Translations under genes and position numbers: made by a program
NCBI RefSeq assembly: GCF_025399195.1
Contig: NW_026252134.1
Span: 62,001 to 126,000, forward strand
DNA: 64,000 nucleotides
Direction of reading: 5' to 3'
From: Umbelopsis ramanniana AG
Taxonomy: Eukaryota; Mucoromycota; Umbelopsidomycetes; Umbelopsidales; Umbelopsidaceae
The notes under the pieces: model-generated
Seen by the model: the letters and a program-made list of their open reading frames with translations, nothing else
Told to the model about the DNA's origin: nothing
The model's database searches: none
In this document: in pieces, positions 33,814 through 46,294 of the stretch
How the letters are laid out: each line of letters opens with the position of its first letter
Numbering within the stretch: the stretch's first letter is position 1

Positions 33814-34794
33814 GCGGCCGCTTATTACTCTAGATTCCTTTACTATCAACAAGTAACTGCCATATGTGTGACCTTCTTATCATGTCAAGCGTTGTAGATA
33901 GAGAGCTCCTTTCTAGTGTTGTTACTAAAAAATCATGGAAGTTGTTGGTGAGCCATTTTTCCGTTATCGATGAGTGTGGATGACCATTTGATATGATCCG
34001 GCAGCCGTAATGATCCTCTGTCAACTTTGGCTAATGACGTTGCTCAAGCTTTTGGTTATCTTCTCGTGCGTCCTACATTTGAACTCATCCGGACGAGTTT
34101 CTTCACAAATGGAGGTAAATTGATAAGGGCTTCTGTACATAGGAAAGCTGATTAAATGCCTCAAATGGCTTTTTTGTTGGAAGTCCAGATAAATGACTAC
34201 AAAAAAATCAATTTGAAATGAAAAGCAGATGCGTAGAAGTTAGCAAGCATACCATAAAGATGAAAAAAAAAACCTCTGCAGATTTCAAATGCTTCCTTGG
34301 AGCACTTTTCAAGCACCTCAAAGTATTGCTTTTCATAGAGGGAAGATCGACATTTGAGGTCCGAATACAGTGCCTGTGCTCGACACGCAAAGAGTTTATT
34401 GGAAGTAAAAACATATTTAACAAACAATCGATTGGATGATACTCCTCCACTACGATAACGGCTTTCGGAGCAAAGTTACACTGCTTGTAAAAGCTCGAAG
34501 ATTTTCTATCAGCCTGATTGATAACGCTATGTTGCCCAGAAAATCTTTTTATTTTGATAGCTTATCAGTGCTGGCTATGAAGACTTTACAGTACCAAAAG
34601 CCTTATCTACTTTACTGAAAGATCTGCTCCTCTATGCAATATACCTTTTGGTGGCCTATCGTATTCCGAGCCTGGGACCTTGTAACATGGTTACCAATAT
34701 ATCACATTGAGAATGTTTTCCCTCCCCCACGTTCTGAGTACCATTATCTCTCACTCCTCTTTCTTACAAAGTTTTTTCCTTCCTCGCTTTTTCT

Positions 34795-37700
34795 ATGGCT
34801 CCAACTGTAATGCTCGCTCCATCAATGGAGAGGAAAATCGTTGTTGTGGTTGGTCTTGGCATGGTTGGTCTATCGTTTATCGAGAAGATTCTGGAGTACG
34901 ATACCGATAAACTTTTTGACATCATCACATTCAGCGAGGAAAGCTTCGGTAAGAAATCGCTGCCGATTATTGAGAAACCTTAATTGATTCAACTATATTC
35001 ACCTTTTTTTTTTTGTGACCCAAGTTGCTTACAATCGAGTCGGGCTCACACAGTACTTTAAACATCGAGATGTCTTACAACAGTTGATGCAGCAACAAGC
35101 TTGGTATCAAGACCATAATGTATCAGTACATCTGGGTGACCGGGTTATTTCCATCAATCATCAAGAAAAAACCGTGACATCTAACAAAGGCAAGGTCATT
35201 TCCTACGACTATTGTATTATGTCAACTGGCTCCACGGCTGCAGTGCCCACCGGAATGCCTGGGTTTGAGTCTTCCGGTGTGTTTGTCTATCGAACGATTG
35301 ACGATTTAGATTCCATGATAAGTTATTCAAAAACCTGCAGGAAGGCTGCCGTTGTCGGAGGTGGGCTACTAGGCTTAGAGGCTGCCAAAGCCGCCAAAGA
35401 CCTTGGTCTTGAGGTTACTGTTTTTGATCGATCAAACCGATTGATGTCACGACAGCTTGACGTCGATGGATCTCGTGTACTTCAAGAAGAAATTGAGAAG
35501 TTGGGAATATCTGTTGTAGTCTCTAACTGCCCCAAAGGAATTTTACATGACAATGGATCAGTCACAGGATTGACATTACAAGATGATACAAATGTCGATA
35601 CAAACGTGGTGATCTATGCGATAGGAATACGGCCAAGAAGCGACCTTGCAAGTGCATCAGATATTGAAGTTGCAAAAAATGGCGGCGTTATCACTGATGA
35701 CTACATGCAAACCAGCGCCCCAGATGTCTTTGCTATTGGAGAATGTGTTTCACATGCTGATATTACTTATGGTCTGGTAGCACCAGGTTACGAGTAAGTA
35801 TTCAAGCTCCATCTTTATTCATGAAGTCCAATATGCTGATCTCAATTGCACTAGAATGGCTGAAGTGGTCGCACGTAACTTGACTTCACTTCATCAAAGC
35901 AAGCGAAAGTTACTAAAGTTCAAAAAGGCAGATACATCAACGAAGCTTAAGCTATTGGGGGTCAACGTTGCCAGTTTTGGAGATTATTTCGCAGATGAGC
36001 AGTTATCACAGCCTTTGGTTTACAGAGACCCATTTAGTGGCATCTATAAAGTAAGACTGAATCATTTCTTCCTTCATGACTGCCTTTGAAAAGATACAAT
36101 GTGTTGATATGAATTTCCTATAGAAATACCTTTTTACAAAGGATGGAAAGAAAATTTTGGGCGGTATGATGGTTGGAGACACAAAGGACTATGCAAAGCT
36201 ACTTGCTATGGTCAAGAGTCAGAAAAGGCTACTCATTCCTCCTAGTGAACTTATTCTCGGCGCTCCAACTGGATCTGTGGAGACAGCAAGTGACTTGCCT
36301 GATGAGACACAAATATGCTCATGCAATAACATCTGCAAAGGCGATATCCGGCGAGTCATCAAGGATAAGAAATGCTTAAATGTCAATCAAGTAAAGGGAT
36401 ACTCCAAAGCTGGCTCAGGCTGTGGTGGTTGCTTGACACAAGTGCAAGAGGTAAACAACCTTTCCTTCATACAGCTTTGTTCATGTATCCTGACATAGCT
36501 AACTCTTACTTCTTCTTAGATCTTTGAAGCAGAGATGAAGGCTATGGGACAAACAGTGAAGAATAGCTTATGTGTACACTTCGAATACTCTCGACCGGAA
36601 CTATGGACCATTGTTAAAGTTCAAAATTTGAAAACATTTTCTGAAATAGCGCAAAAGGTTTCCAAATATCCAGATACTACCGGATGTGAGGTCTGCAAGC
36701 CTGCTGTTGCATCGATCCTGGCTGGCTTGTGGAACGACCATATACTGAATGATTCATTGTTGCCGCTTCAAGATACAAATGATCGCTACCTAGCAAACAT
36801 TCAACGCGGTGGCCTCTATAGTGTCATACCAAGAATAGCGGCTGGCGAAGTAACTCCTGAAAAGCTCGAAGCCATTGCTAAAGTTGCTATGGAATACAGT
36901 CTTTACACAAAAATCACAGGTGCACAGAGAATTGATATCAGTAAGTATTTCACAGCCTAAATTTGATAAGAAGTTGCGATATCAACAACATGTTATAGTG
37001 GGAGCCAAGAAAGAAGATCTACCGAACATTTGGGAGAAACTGGTTGATGCAGGCTTTGAAAGGTACTTTGGCTAGCCTTCGTTTGTTTTAAAAATAGTAT
37101 AAGCCTTCGAACTTTCATGGTTTTTAGTGGTCACGCTTACGGCAAATCCTTGAGAGCAGTCAAGAGCTGTGTTGGAACTACATGGTGTCGATATGGCCAA
37201 CAAGACTCGGTCGGATTTGCAATAACAGTAAGTCACACGTCTAAATTACACTTAGCCATCTTTATATGCATACTTATGCCCCATAAGCTGGAAAACAGGT
37301 ACAAGGGCATTAGATCTCCACACAAATTGAAAGGAGGAGTTTCCGGATGTATCCGTGAATGTGCTGAAGCTCAGGTATATCTTTGTTTTAAAAAGATGGA
37401 AAATCCTAGCTTATATTCAACATATCCTTTTCAAATGCATAGGGAAAGGACTTTGGTTGTATTGCCACAGACAAAGGCTATAACCTGTACGTTGGAGGAA
37501 ACGGAGGCTCCAAGCCGAGACATGCGGAACTATTAGCAGCTGATATACCTGAGAACCTCGTCATCAAGTATTTAGATCGCTTCCTGATGTACTACATCAC
37601 AACTGCTGACAAGTTGACAAGAACCGCGAGATGGATCGAAAAACTTGAGGGTGGAATCCAATACTTGAAGAAAGTGGTCGTAGACGATTACCTTGGAATT

Positions 37701-38530
37701 GGAGATGAGCTTGAGGCACAAATGCAATTACTTATTAACTCATACGAATGTGAATGGACTAAGGTTATCAAAAATCCAAAAGCACGCGACCACTTCAAAC
37801 AATTTGTTAATAGCGAGCACGCGCAACCAGTGATTGAGATGGTCAAGGAAAGAGACCAAGTACGGCCAGCAAGTTGGCCAAAGGATGTCCCAGCAATAGA
37901 CACCAGTGTCAACTGCAGTGAAGACCGTATATGGTTCTCAGTTGGACCTGTTTCAGCATTCCCACAGGATCAAGGCAAGACTGTTCGATACGGAGATGTT
38001 CAGATAGCCGTATTCCATAAAGCTACTGGAGAATGGTACGCTACACAAAACATTTGTCCGCACAAACGAGCCCTTGTGCTTTCATCCGGTCTCTTAGGGT
38101 CCATTGACAACGAATCAGGAGGAGACTCTTACGTCTCGTGTCCAATGCACAAGGTAGATTACCATAAACAACGTTTGGTTGTTTGTCTCTATTTAATTTC
38201 ATGCGACTACAGTTTTTAAATATTTATGTGTTACCTCACTAGAAAAACTTTTCCTTGAAAACCGGCAAATGCTTAGTACCAGGAGAAGAGATGAAATACA
38301 AACTGATGACCTTTGAAGTCAAGATAGAAGATGATCAGGTTTATCTCAGAATGCCCAAGGAAGGCGCTTTGAATCAAATACTTGGAACCGACAAAACCAT
38401 AATTACCTCCTCCTTGTATGGCCGCAAGCCGCACTTGGAAATCTCGGAAACACCAGAAGATCCACTGGTAATTTCTGAACTGAAAACTTGCGGCTCAAGT
38501 GCTTGTGGCAATGACAAGTTGGAATGGTAA
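34795..38530 (+). CDS. niiA: Assimilatory nitrite reductase, NAD(P)H, sirohaem type
   Basis: Ten exons: 34795-34948, 35025-35793, 35855-36050, 36124-36450, 36520-36940, 36999-37062, 37128-37227, 37288-37374, 37443-38153, 38243-38530; 1038 aa. It reduces nitrite to ammonium. Domains in order: FAD/NAD(P)H oxidoreductase (VVVVGLGMVG and AAVVGGGLLGLEAA), a BFD-type [2Fe-2S] domain (CSCNNICKGD with CGGC), the two ferredoxin-like nitrite/sulfite reductase repeats, and the 4Fe-4S/sirohaem Cys ligands in CVGTTWCRYG and CIRECAEAQGKDFG. A C-terminal Rieske domain has CPHKRALV and CPMHK, split by the last intron. Length fits fungal NiiA (about 1100 aa). Same strand as nitrate reductase, so the pair is not divergent as in Aspergillus. 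Confidence 0.95.
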
Positions 38531-38991
38531 TATATCCCTTAAAGAATATGGCATATACACACAATGAAGCTCTTTTCATTGCACAAATCTTGAGAGATAC
38601 ATTTAGAGTAACCCTGTGTCTATTTTAAAAATGATTACGCAAGTCTTTGTCAGTACTTCTTCTCATAATACGGACCGATCATTCCAATAAATATATCAAT
38701 GGCTGGTACAGGCACATATTTCATCAATTTCCTTAAGCCTCAGCATTTTTTTATCTTTCCATTCATTAGTGATGAAACATTCAACTGGGAAGAGAAAAGA
38801 AAAGGCATTGCAAAAGGGAGAGGAGCGGGATAAACAAGGGGGGAATGAAGAATAATGTTACAACAGACATACAAATGAGGAAATCGCCACCCATTGATCT
38901 AGACGGGTTCAGTTCAAGTATAAGCAACCGAAGGAATCAAAAGATAGTATCAAAGAGCAAAAGATTACAAGTGGGGTAGAAAGGTGGGAAA
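38531..38991. other. Convergent 3' flanks
   Basis: A 461-base interval between the nitrite reductase stop (+) and the Bsd2-like stop (-). It has an aataaa-like sequence near 38686 (caataaatat). No gene is seen. Confidence 0.5.
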
Positions 38992-40161
38992 TTACACGAC
39001 GGATTCAATGGTTGGTTCAGCAGATATGATCTTTTCCATCTTCTTTGCTCTACCATAGTCTGCTAAAGAGCGGATGATGATGAACCATCCTATCATCATC
39101 AATATGTAAGCGACAATGTTGGTATTTCGAGCTTCCTCTTCGTCAGTTGGAGTATCATCGTCTTCATTTTTGAATTCTTCGCCGAAATTACCATGGCTGC
39201 TAATATAGAAACCGTATTGAACCAATGAAATTCCAAGACCTGCTCTTGCACCATGCTAAAAAAATTTGGCAATTAGTGGTCATTCACATCCAAGCAAGAG
39301 CTCAAGATAATGGATTCAAACTCACCTTTGCGGCATGTGAAGTGTGAAGTAGGTAGCACAACATAAAGCCTACAAACTGAAAGCTCATGGAGACTATGGC
39401 AGACGGTACCCAAATATGTAAATATAGGTAGTTGATTTCCAAGGTGACTAATGATGTAAAAAAAAACTTACTGATCATATTCCATGCGAAGGCAAAGACA
39501 TTACCAACCGGCATGCCTTCAACAAGGACCATATCGCCCATGCCAGCAGGCGCAATAATTGTCGTTTGCCAATAGGGAGGTGTTGCATCGGTAGATGCTT
39601 CTTCATAAGTCTGAAAAGTTAAGGGCTATTAGTACAATTGGTTGGCTTTGCGATAAGACGAGAATTTTCCAGATACGTACCGGCGGCGTTTCATCGTCCT
39701 TATTGCTTTCTGACTCAGGCTTGGCAGACATATTAGCAAATACACCATCATTGGTCACCGGCAAGGTAGCTGGATGCTGGTTGTTGATGTTATGGTGTGG
39801 TCGTCGACTGGAAGAAGACGTGCGAGAGCTTAGTGGGATGGCATCTTGGCCATGCCCATTATTACTTAGTAGACCGTGACTTTCAGACTCCATTTCTTCT
39901 TCGGTGATTTCCTCGAAACTATCTAAAAGGGCCGCATTCTGTGCTCGAAGTATTGGTGAGCTGTTTGTGTTTTCTAATGAACTGGACGATGGGTGGTTAT
40001 TAAATTGAGGGTGCAAAGTTGAAAGCTGAACGTCGGATTCTAATGGATCTTCCGAGCTCGGAACCTATACAATGCAAGGAGCAATGATTAATAATGGGCA
40101 CATTGACGCCAAGAGGTCGCTTCATTGAAAGCTGTTTGTGTACCTTTTGATATCTTGACAT
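38992..40161 (-). CDS. BSD2: Bsd2/Ndfip-family membrane adaptor for NEDD4-type ubiquitin ligase
   Basis: Five exons (40161-40144, 40064-39681, 39610-39472, 39393-39326, 39255-38992) give 290 aa. Ndfip/Bsd2 proteins recruit Rsp5/NEDD4 ligases to Golgi and endosomal cargo; yeast Bsd2 controls metal transporters. The N-terminal half is polar. A TPPTYEEAS element, made by the exon 2/3 join, resembles the PPxY motif read by the WW domains of the ligase (here PPTY). The three membrane helices carry GMPVGNVFAFAWNMI, SMSFQFVGFMLCYLLHTSHAAK and HGARAGLGISLVQYGFYI, the family core. Exon 1 codes only six residues (MSRYQK). The acceptor of exon 4 was chosen to join AWNMI directly to ISMSFQF as in homologues. 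Confidence 0.9.
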
Positions 40162-40350
40162 TGGGAATAAAAGCAGCTAGTTTACGCCGGCTGTCTTGGC
40201 AATCAGAAAAAAGTGGGTAGGGAGGGAGAAATGGTCAAACTGTGGAGTTAAATTTCTGCTGTGCGTTTCTAAAGAATCGCAGTTTGAAACGCTTGCGTAA
40301 AAGCGTCAACGTGGCCCTCGCTATATTTATTTTCAGCCGTTCATTACTGC

Positions 40351-41443
<1,093 letters not shown>

Positions 41444-41702
41444 TTTACTAATATGATATATTTAGAATATTGCCGCTTAGTTTGTACATAAGGTTTTATA
41501 AAGACGAGAGATAATAGAATAAAGAGCGCAAGACAGCGCTTTTTCTACCGAAAACTCAATGTGGCAGGCGGCAACATTGGCCAAGTCAATATGACTAAAG
41601 ATGGCGGAGTTACAAAATATTGAGACCAAACTCCCAAAACTGAAAGAAAAAAAAATATTGACCTTCAGGAACTCTTGGAACGACCTTTGACAGATTGCCA
41701 GT

Positions 41703-43103
41703 ATGACAACCCAAACAACAGTGCCAACCACCTCTTTCGCCATTCCGAAATTTGCGCAGGACCTTATAGCCGGAACCATCGGTGGATGGGCTCAGGTAGT
41801 AGTTGGTAAGTCCTCGAATCCATTATGGTATTACTGCCTTGGGCCACAGATTTGTAACTTACCAAGTTACCATTAGGTCATCCCTTCGATACTATCAAAG
41901 TTCGCATGCAGACACAACCTTCACCACCAATTTACAAGAATGCAGTTGACTGCTTTCAGTCTTTGTTCAAGGCTGAAGGGGTAAGATACCATTGATCGGA
42001 TATGCCTACACTTCCAAAGTAGAAATCAAACTGACTGTTAAAAAACCAACAGCCTAAAGGACTTTACAGAGGTGTGACATCTCCTTTGGCCGGTATCGGT
42101 ATCTGGTGGGTTATGCTATTCCATGTAAACTACCTCACCCTATTCATACTAACGTATCACCGCCAGTAATGCCGTTGTTTTCACTGCCAACGGTAACTTC
42201 CGTAGAATGCTCCAGGGCAACGATCCCAACAAAGAGCTATCACTGGGTAAGTCCATCAAGACCAAAACAGAACGCCACCTTTGATTGTTTATTTAATTGA
42301 ATGACTTTTGTCTATAGGTGAAATTGGTCTCGCTGGTATGGGTGCTGGTTTGGTAATGGCATTCTTCAATTGCCCTGTCGAGCTTTTGAAAGTCAAGCTG
42401 CAAACCCAGAGCGCTGCTGGTGTTATGGGTGCCAACGGACAATTAGAACCTCCCGTAAGTGATGGCAGACCATACTGATATTACACCATATGACACCTTC
42501 TCATGACATTGTTTGCAGTACAAGGGAGTCATTGATTGTGGTATTCGAACCAGCCGAGCGAATGGAATATTTGGTCTCTATCGTGGTTTGGGCATCACGC
42601 TACTTCGTGATGTTCCTAGTTTTGCTTCCTATTTCAGTACGTATACATCAGGTCACCCCCATACAGCCCCAATTTTTTTCACATCTGATTTCAAATTTGC
42701 CAGTCACTTACGAAGGTCTTAAGAGAGTGTTCCAAGCCATGAAGAAGGACCCTGAGAACAACCCACTTTCATCGTTTGAGCTGTTGATGGCTGGCGGTTT
42801 GGCTGGTTTCGGTGCTTGGATTCCTGCTTATCCCCAAGATGTGATCAAGAGCAGATTGCAAAATGATCTCAGGTAAAGCTGACTTGACGAATGCTTGCTA
42901 TTTCTCTCGAAGATAGCTCCATCATTGATCATATTTTTCGTTATTACAGCTACAAGTCGGCCAGGCATGTCGTGAAAACCATTATGAAGACAACTGGTCC
43001 CAAGGCTTTCTTCAACGGTATTGGCCCAACCTTGGCAAGAGCGTTCCCAGCTAATGCAGCCACCTTTTTTGCTTATGAGACAGCAATGAAGGCAATGGCA
43101 TAA
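41703..43103 (+). CDS. Mitochondrial carrier (SLC25), amino acid/acylcarnitine-type
   Basis: Eight exons: 41703-41805, 41877-41980, 42053-42105, 42167-42246, 42318-42454, 42519-42636, 42704-42872, 42950-43103; 305 aa. It is an inner mitochondrial membrane solute carrier with three repeats of about 100 residues. The signature P-x-[DE]-x2-[KR] is seen as HPFDTIKVRMQ, CPVELLKVKLQ and YPQDVIKSRLQ, each at the end of an odd-numbered helix. The opening DLIAGTIGGWAQVVVGHPFD is like the yeast Ymc1/Crc1/Ort1 branch, which carries glutamate, carnitine or basic amino acids. The sequence does not settle the substrate. The C-terminus AYETAMKAMA is typical. Confidence 0.88.
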
Positions 43104-43378
43104 GTGCTAAGTCAGCTGCTGGCTCAGTTCTATGGCCACGATATAGATATTACATTGCACACATCTAGATCACTCATATATATATGTAGAATTTGCTTTT
43201 ATTTTGTTGCTCAATTGTACCCTTTCATTTCTGTCTTTTTTCTTCATGCCCTGATTGAGTTTTGACTATGTTTTATTCCAGAACACAGTGTATCTTATTT
43301 GTTCAATAGAGTTTCAGGTATACATTAATGCATATGGCAATACCACCACGATATCCTTAATGATAAGCTATCGATAAA

Positions 43379-46107
43379 TTACAATTTAGCCTTTTCTACA
43401 GGTTCGGCGCTATTATTTCTATGAAGTAGTTTCTTGATAATAGTCTGTTGAGAGATAGGTCAGTTCGATTGTGTGTAATCCCAAGTAAAAGCAAGGGACT
43501 TTTACCTCATAGGTTTCCTGTTGCCACTTCTCCTGGTTAATAGGATTCTTTTGTACAGCTTCCCAAAGAGCTTCATAAGCTCTTCCGTCATGTCTACCAA
43601 GAGCACTTCCCAAATTCTTGTCGCTAAAACCAAAGGCGTCTGTCAAGGGAATAGCTTGCTTGGAGATACGGTGCAACAAGGAGCGATAAAGCTCATTGAT
43701 GACGGGAAGATCAGCGGCATGAACGGTCTGCGTAGCCAGAAAAGAAGCTTGTGAAACGCCGACAATGTTGGAGACGGCAAACTGTACTATCATGTTAGTA
43801 TTCTACATGTGACATTGAATCATAAGCTGTGATCATGAAACTGACCAGATCGCAAAGCATCTTCAAGGTGTCGTGGATAGGAGCAAACTGATCCTTCTTG
43901 ACCTCTTCTACTTTGTCAGCAAAGGCTCTCATGACTGTGTACTCGGTATGAGCAACGCTGGCATTCCAACACTCCACGTTGAGATCTGACCAAGCCCTGC
44001 CGGACTGCAATGCTTGACCAAGCTCGAAAGCAACACGAGCGGCTCTTGTGGCAAACAAGTCGACTTGAACGTTCAAGTCAGTTAGCTGTTCTACCTTGGA
44101 AACTCTGAATGAGCTGCTGGTATCACCACTGGCGAGGCGGGCGAGATAGCTTGTACTGGCAGAAATTTCTTTTCCATTGGCTAATCTTCCAAGCTCTTTC
44201 ACCAAAAAACGTGCGACTTGCTGAGTAAGAATCCAGTTGTCACCTTCATAAGTATCTGGATGCAAAAACGGTTTTCAAATGTCAGCCTGTACTGAATGAC
44301 TCAGTCTATTAAGTCAATAAGAACATACTGGAGGGAATATAGGAAGCGAATAAATCAGAGAGACCGCTGAATGCCGAATAGCCATGACCGCCCATCGCCT
44401 TACGACACTATGCTAATGGTTAGACGTTTACCATACAGACAGATTAGACATATACTCTGTACATACTTCTTCAATACCATCGCAAGATCTACGAGTACCC
44501 CAGCTCTTCAATCCGCAGGTGAGAACGTGAACTTGGGGAAGAAGGGTGGCATTTTCGCTGGCGAGCTGCTCTGTCATTTCATCGAAAAGTCTATTAACGG
44601 AAAATCCAGTGATGATGAGGCCATAGGCTACTGAAATGAGAGGAAACAGTCTGTGCTGGAGGCCAGAATAGCTGATAACTTGTGACTCGGGTGCATCGGT
44701 AGGAGCATCAGCTTTGTTCAAATTGGCAGGCTGGAATTGTCTGCGAACAGTGCAATAACGAATGGCCACAGTGGCAGCCTGGCCCAACTTCCAGCCAGCT
44801 TCGGAAACCATACCGGCTCTGAGCTTGACCATACTACCATAAGAGAGCTTGGAGTGCACAGGAGGACGATATACACCATTTTTGTCAACCTTTGCAAACT
44901 TCATCAACATATTTTTTCGTGGTATTCTGTGTTCCTTGAATAGTAGATCTTTTGCACGCACGTTCAATCAGCGACAGTACAAATGCGAAATACAATACAA
45001 CAGGATATAACTTACAGCCATTGTCCATACTAGAAAATCCACCATAAGCCTTTGGTCCAATGTCTCCGACCAAGATATTGGGAAGTGGCTTGTGATTTTC
45101 TTTTGATTAAGGGACAGTCTCGTTAATTATGACGCCAAATATACATCGATAGAAATTAGTATAACATACCGAGAGATCGTATGGGTGCAACAAAAATATG
45201 AGGACCATAATTTTTGCCATCAATGATCAATTGAGCTTGGACAACAGCATGAGTAGACATCACGCCTAAACCACCAATCCACCATTTGGCAGCCTGTCAC
45301 GATTTTTCAGAGTCAAATGGATGTTGTGTCCGCATTTCAGAGTGTTCAAGCAATACTTACGGCCAAAGAAGGACTGTGCAAAACGAATTCATCTGAATGT
45401 TTATCAAAAGTGGCTGTGGTCATCAACCCACCAACATTAGATCCATGACCTAATTCTGTTTGCGCATAGCATCCGATGATAGTATGACTAAGAGCCGCTC
45501 CTATCCACTCTTGTACTTGTTCGTCGGTTCCCTGATTCAATATGACCGGAATAAACGCTGAAATCATGGAGACAAAGCTTTAGAACTGTGTAAAATCATG
45601 TATTTATATGACATGATAGCTCTAATTACCTCCGTAGTGCAAAGTTACCTATGAATCCAAATTCCATTTAGTACTCATCATCCAAAATTTCGCTAGATGC
45701 TCCATTAAAACCGTAAAAAACTCACAGGTGTCATCATGTCGACATTCTTAACCGCAGCGGCAAACTGATCTGGGGACCAGGCATGCTCCTCCCACAATTC
45801 GATGAGTCTTGTTGCTACTTTAATACCATGACGAAGGCGCTAATAATGGTGTCAGTAACGCCAGCCGATATTTCCAGCTTGGTTGTCTGAAAATGTGTGT
45901 GCTTACCTCCTCTCTGCTCATGAAAACCAACGGCTCTTTGTCAAATAGAGGCTCGTTCTCCAAAATAGCTCTTCCCTCTTCGCGCTCTTTAAAGCTCTCC
46001 TCGTCACCCACGAGGAAGGTCGACATAAGCTTGACGTCGAAAGAAGGCCGTTGTCGTGCCAGCGACATGTCGGCTGCCATTTGGTCGAGTTGAGAATCCT
46101 TTACCAT
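43379..46107 (-). CDS. POX1: Peroxisomal acyl-CoA oxidase
   Basis: Eleven exons (46107-45907, 45839-45726, 45648-45630, 45557-45361, 45293-45170, 45099-45016, 44948-44467, 44407-44329, 44255-43846, 43781-43506, 43444-43379) give 683 aa, the usual size. It catalyses the first, FAD-dependent step of peroxisomal beta-oxidation, making trans-2-enoyl-CoA and hydrogen peroxide. Marks: [24 protein letters not shown] for FAD binding, [34 protein letters not shown] and [17 protein letters not shown] with the region of the catalytic Glu. The protein ends in AKL, a PTS1 peroxisome targeting tripeptide, coded by a short last exon. Exon 3 is a 19-base microexon. It lies 187 bases downstream of DGAT1 on the same strand. 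Confidence 0.95.
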
Positions 46108-46294
46108 AGTTAATTGACGGGTGAGAAGAAAGAGTTGTTGGAGAATAGAATAGATGGGGAGGAAGGTTTTAAGCTCATTTCATAGTGTGAACTTCCCACC
46201 CCCACAAAGTTGTGAGTATCCCACTCATGAGTGTGATTTTTTATTCGGCGAATCAATCTGCCGAAAATTCGGTACGTTTTTTATTCATGAATCT

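Larger units (their letters stand above)
33260..34794. other. Long spacer and nitrite reductase promoter
   Basis: A 1.5-kb gap between nitrate reductase and nitrite reductase. It has a pair of imperfect direct repeats with GATA cores (33624-33686 and 33749-33813), further GATA-type cores near 33604, 33730 and 34056-34060, and a pyrimidine-rich stretch just before the nitrite reductase start (34735-34795). ORFs at 34197-34450 on both strands overlap each other and resemble nothing. Confidence 0.6.

Noticed and set aside
34197-34450. Overlapping ORFs on both strands before nitrite reductase
   Set aside because: Three frames overlap with no domain pattern; consistent with AT-rich non-coding DNA.
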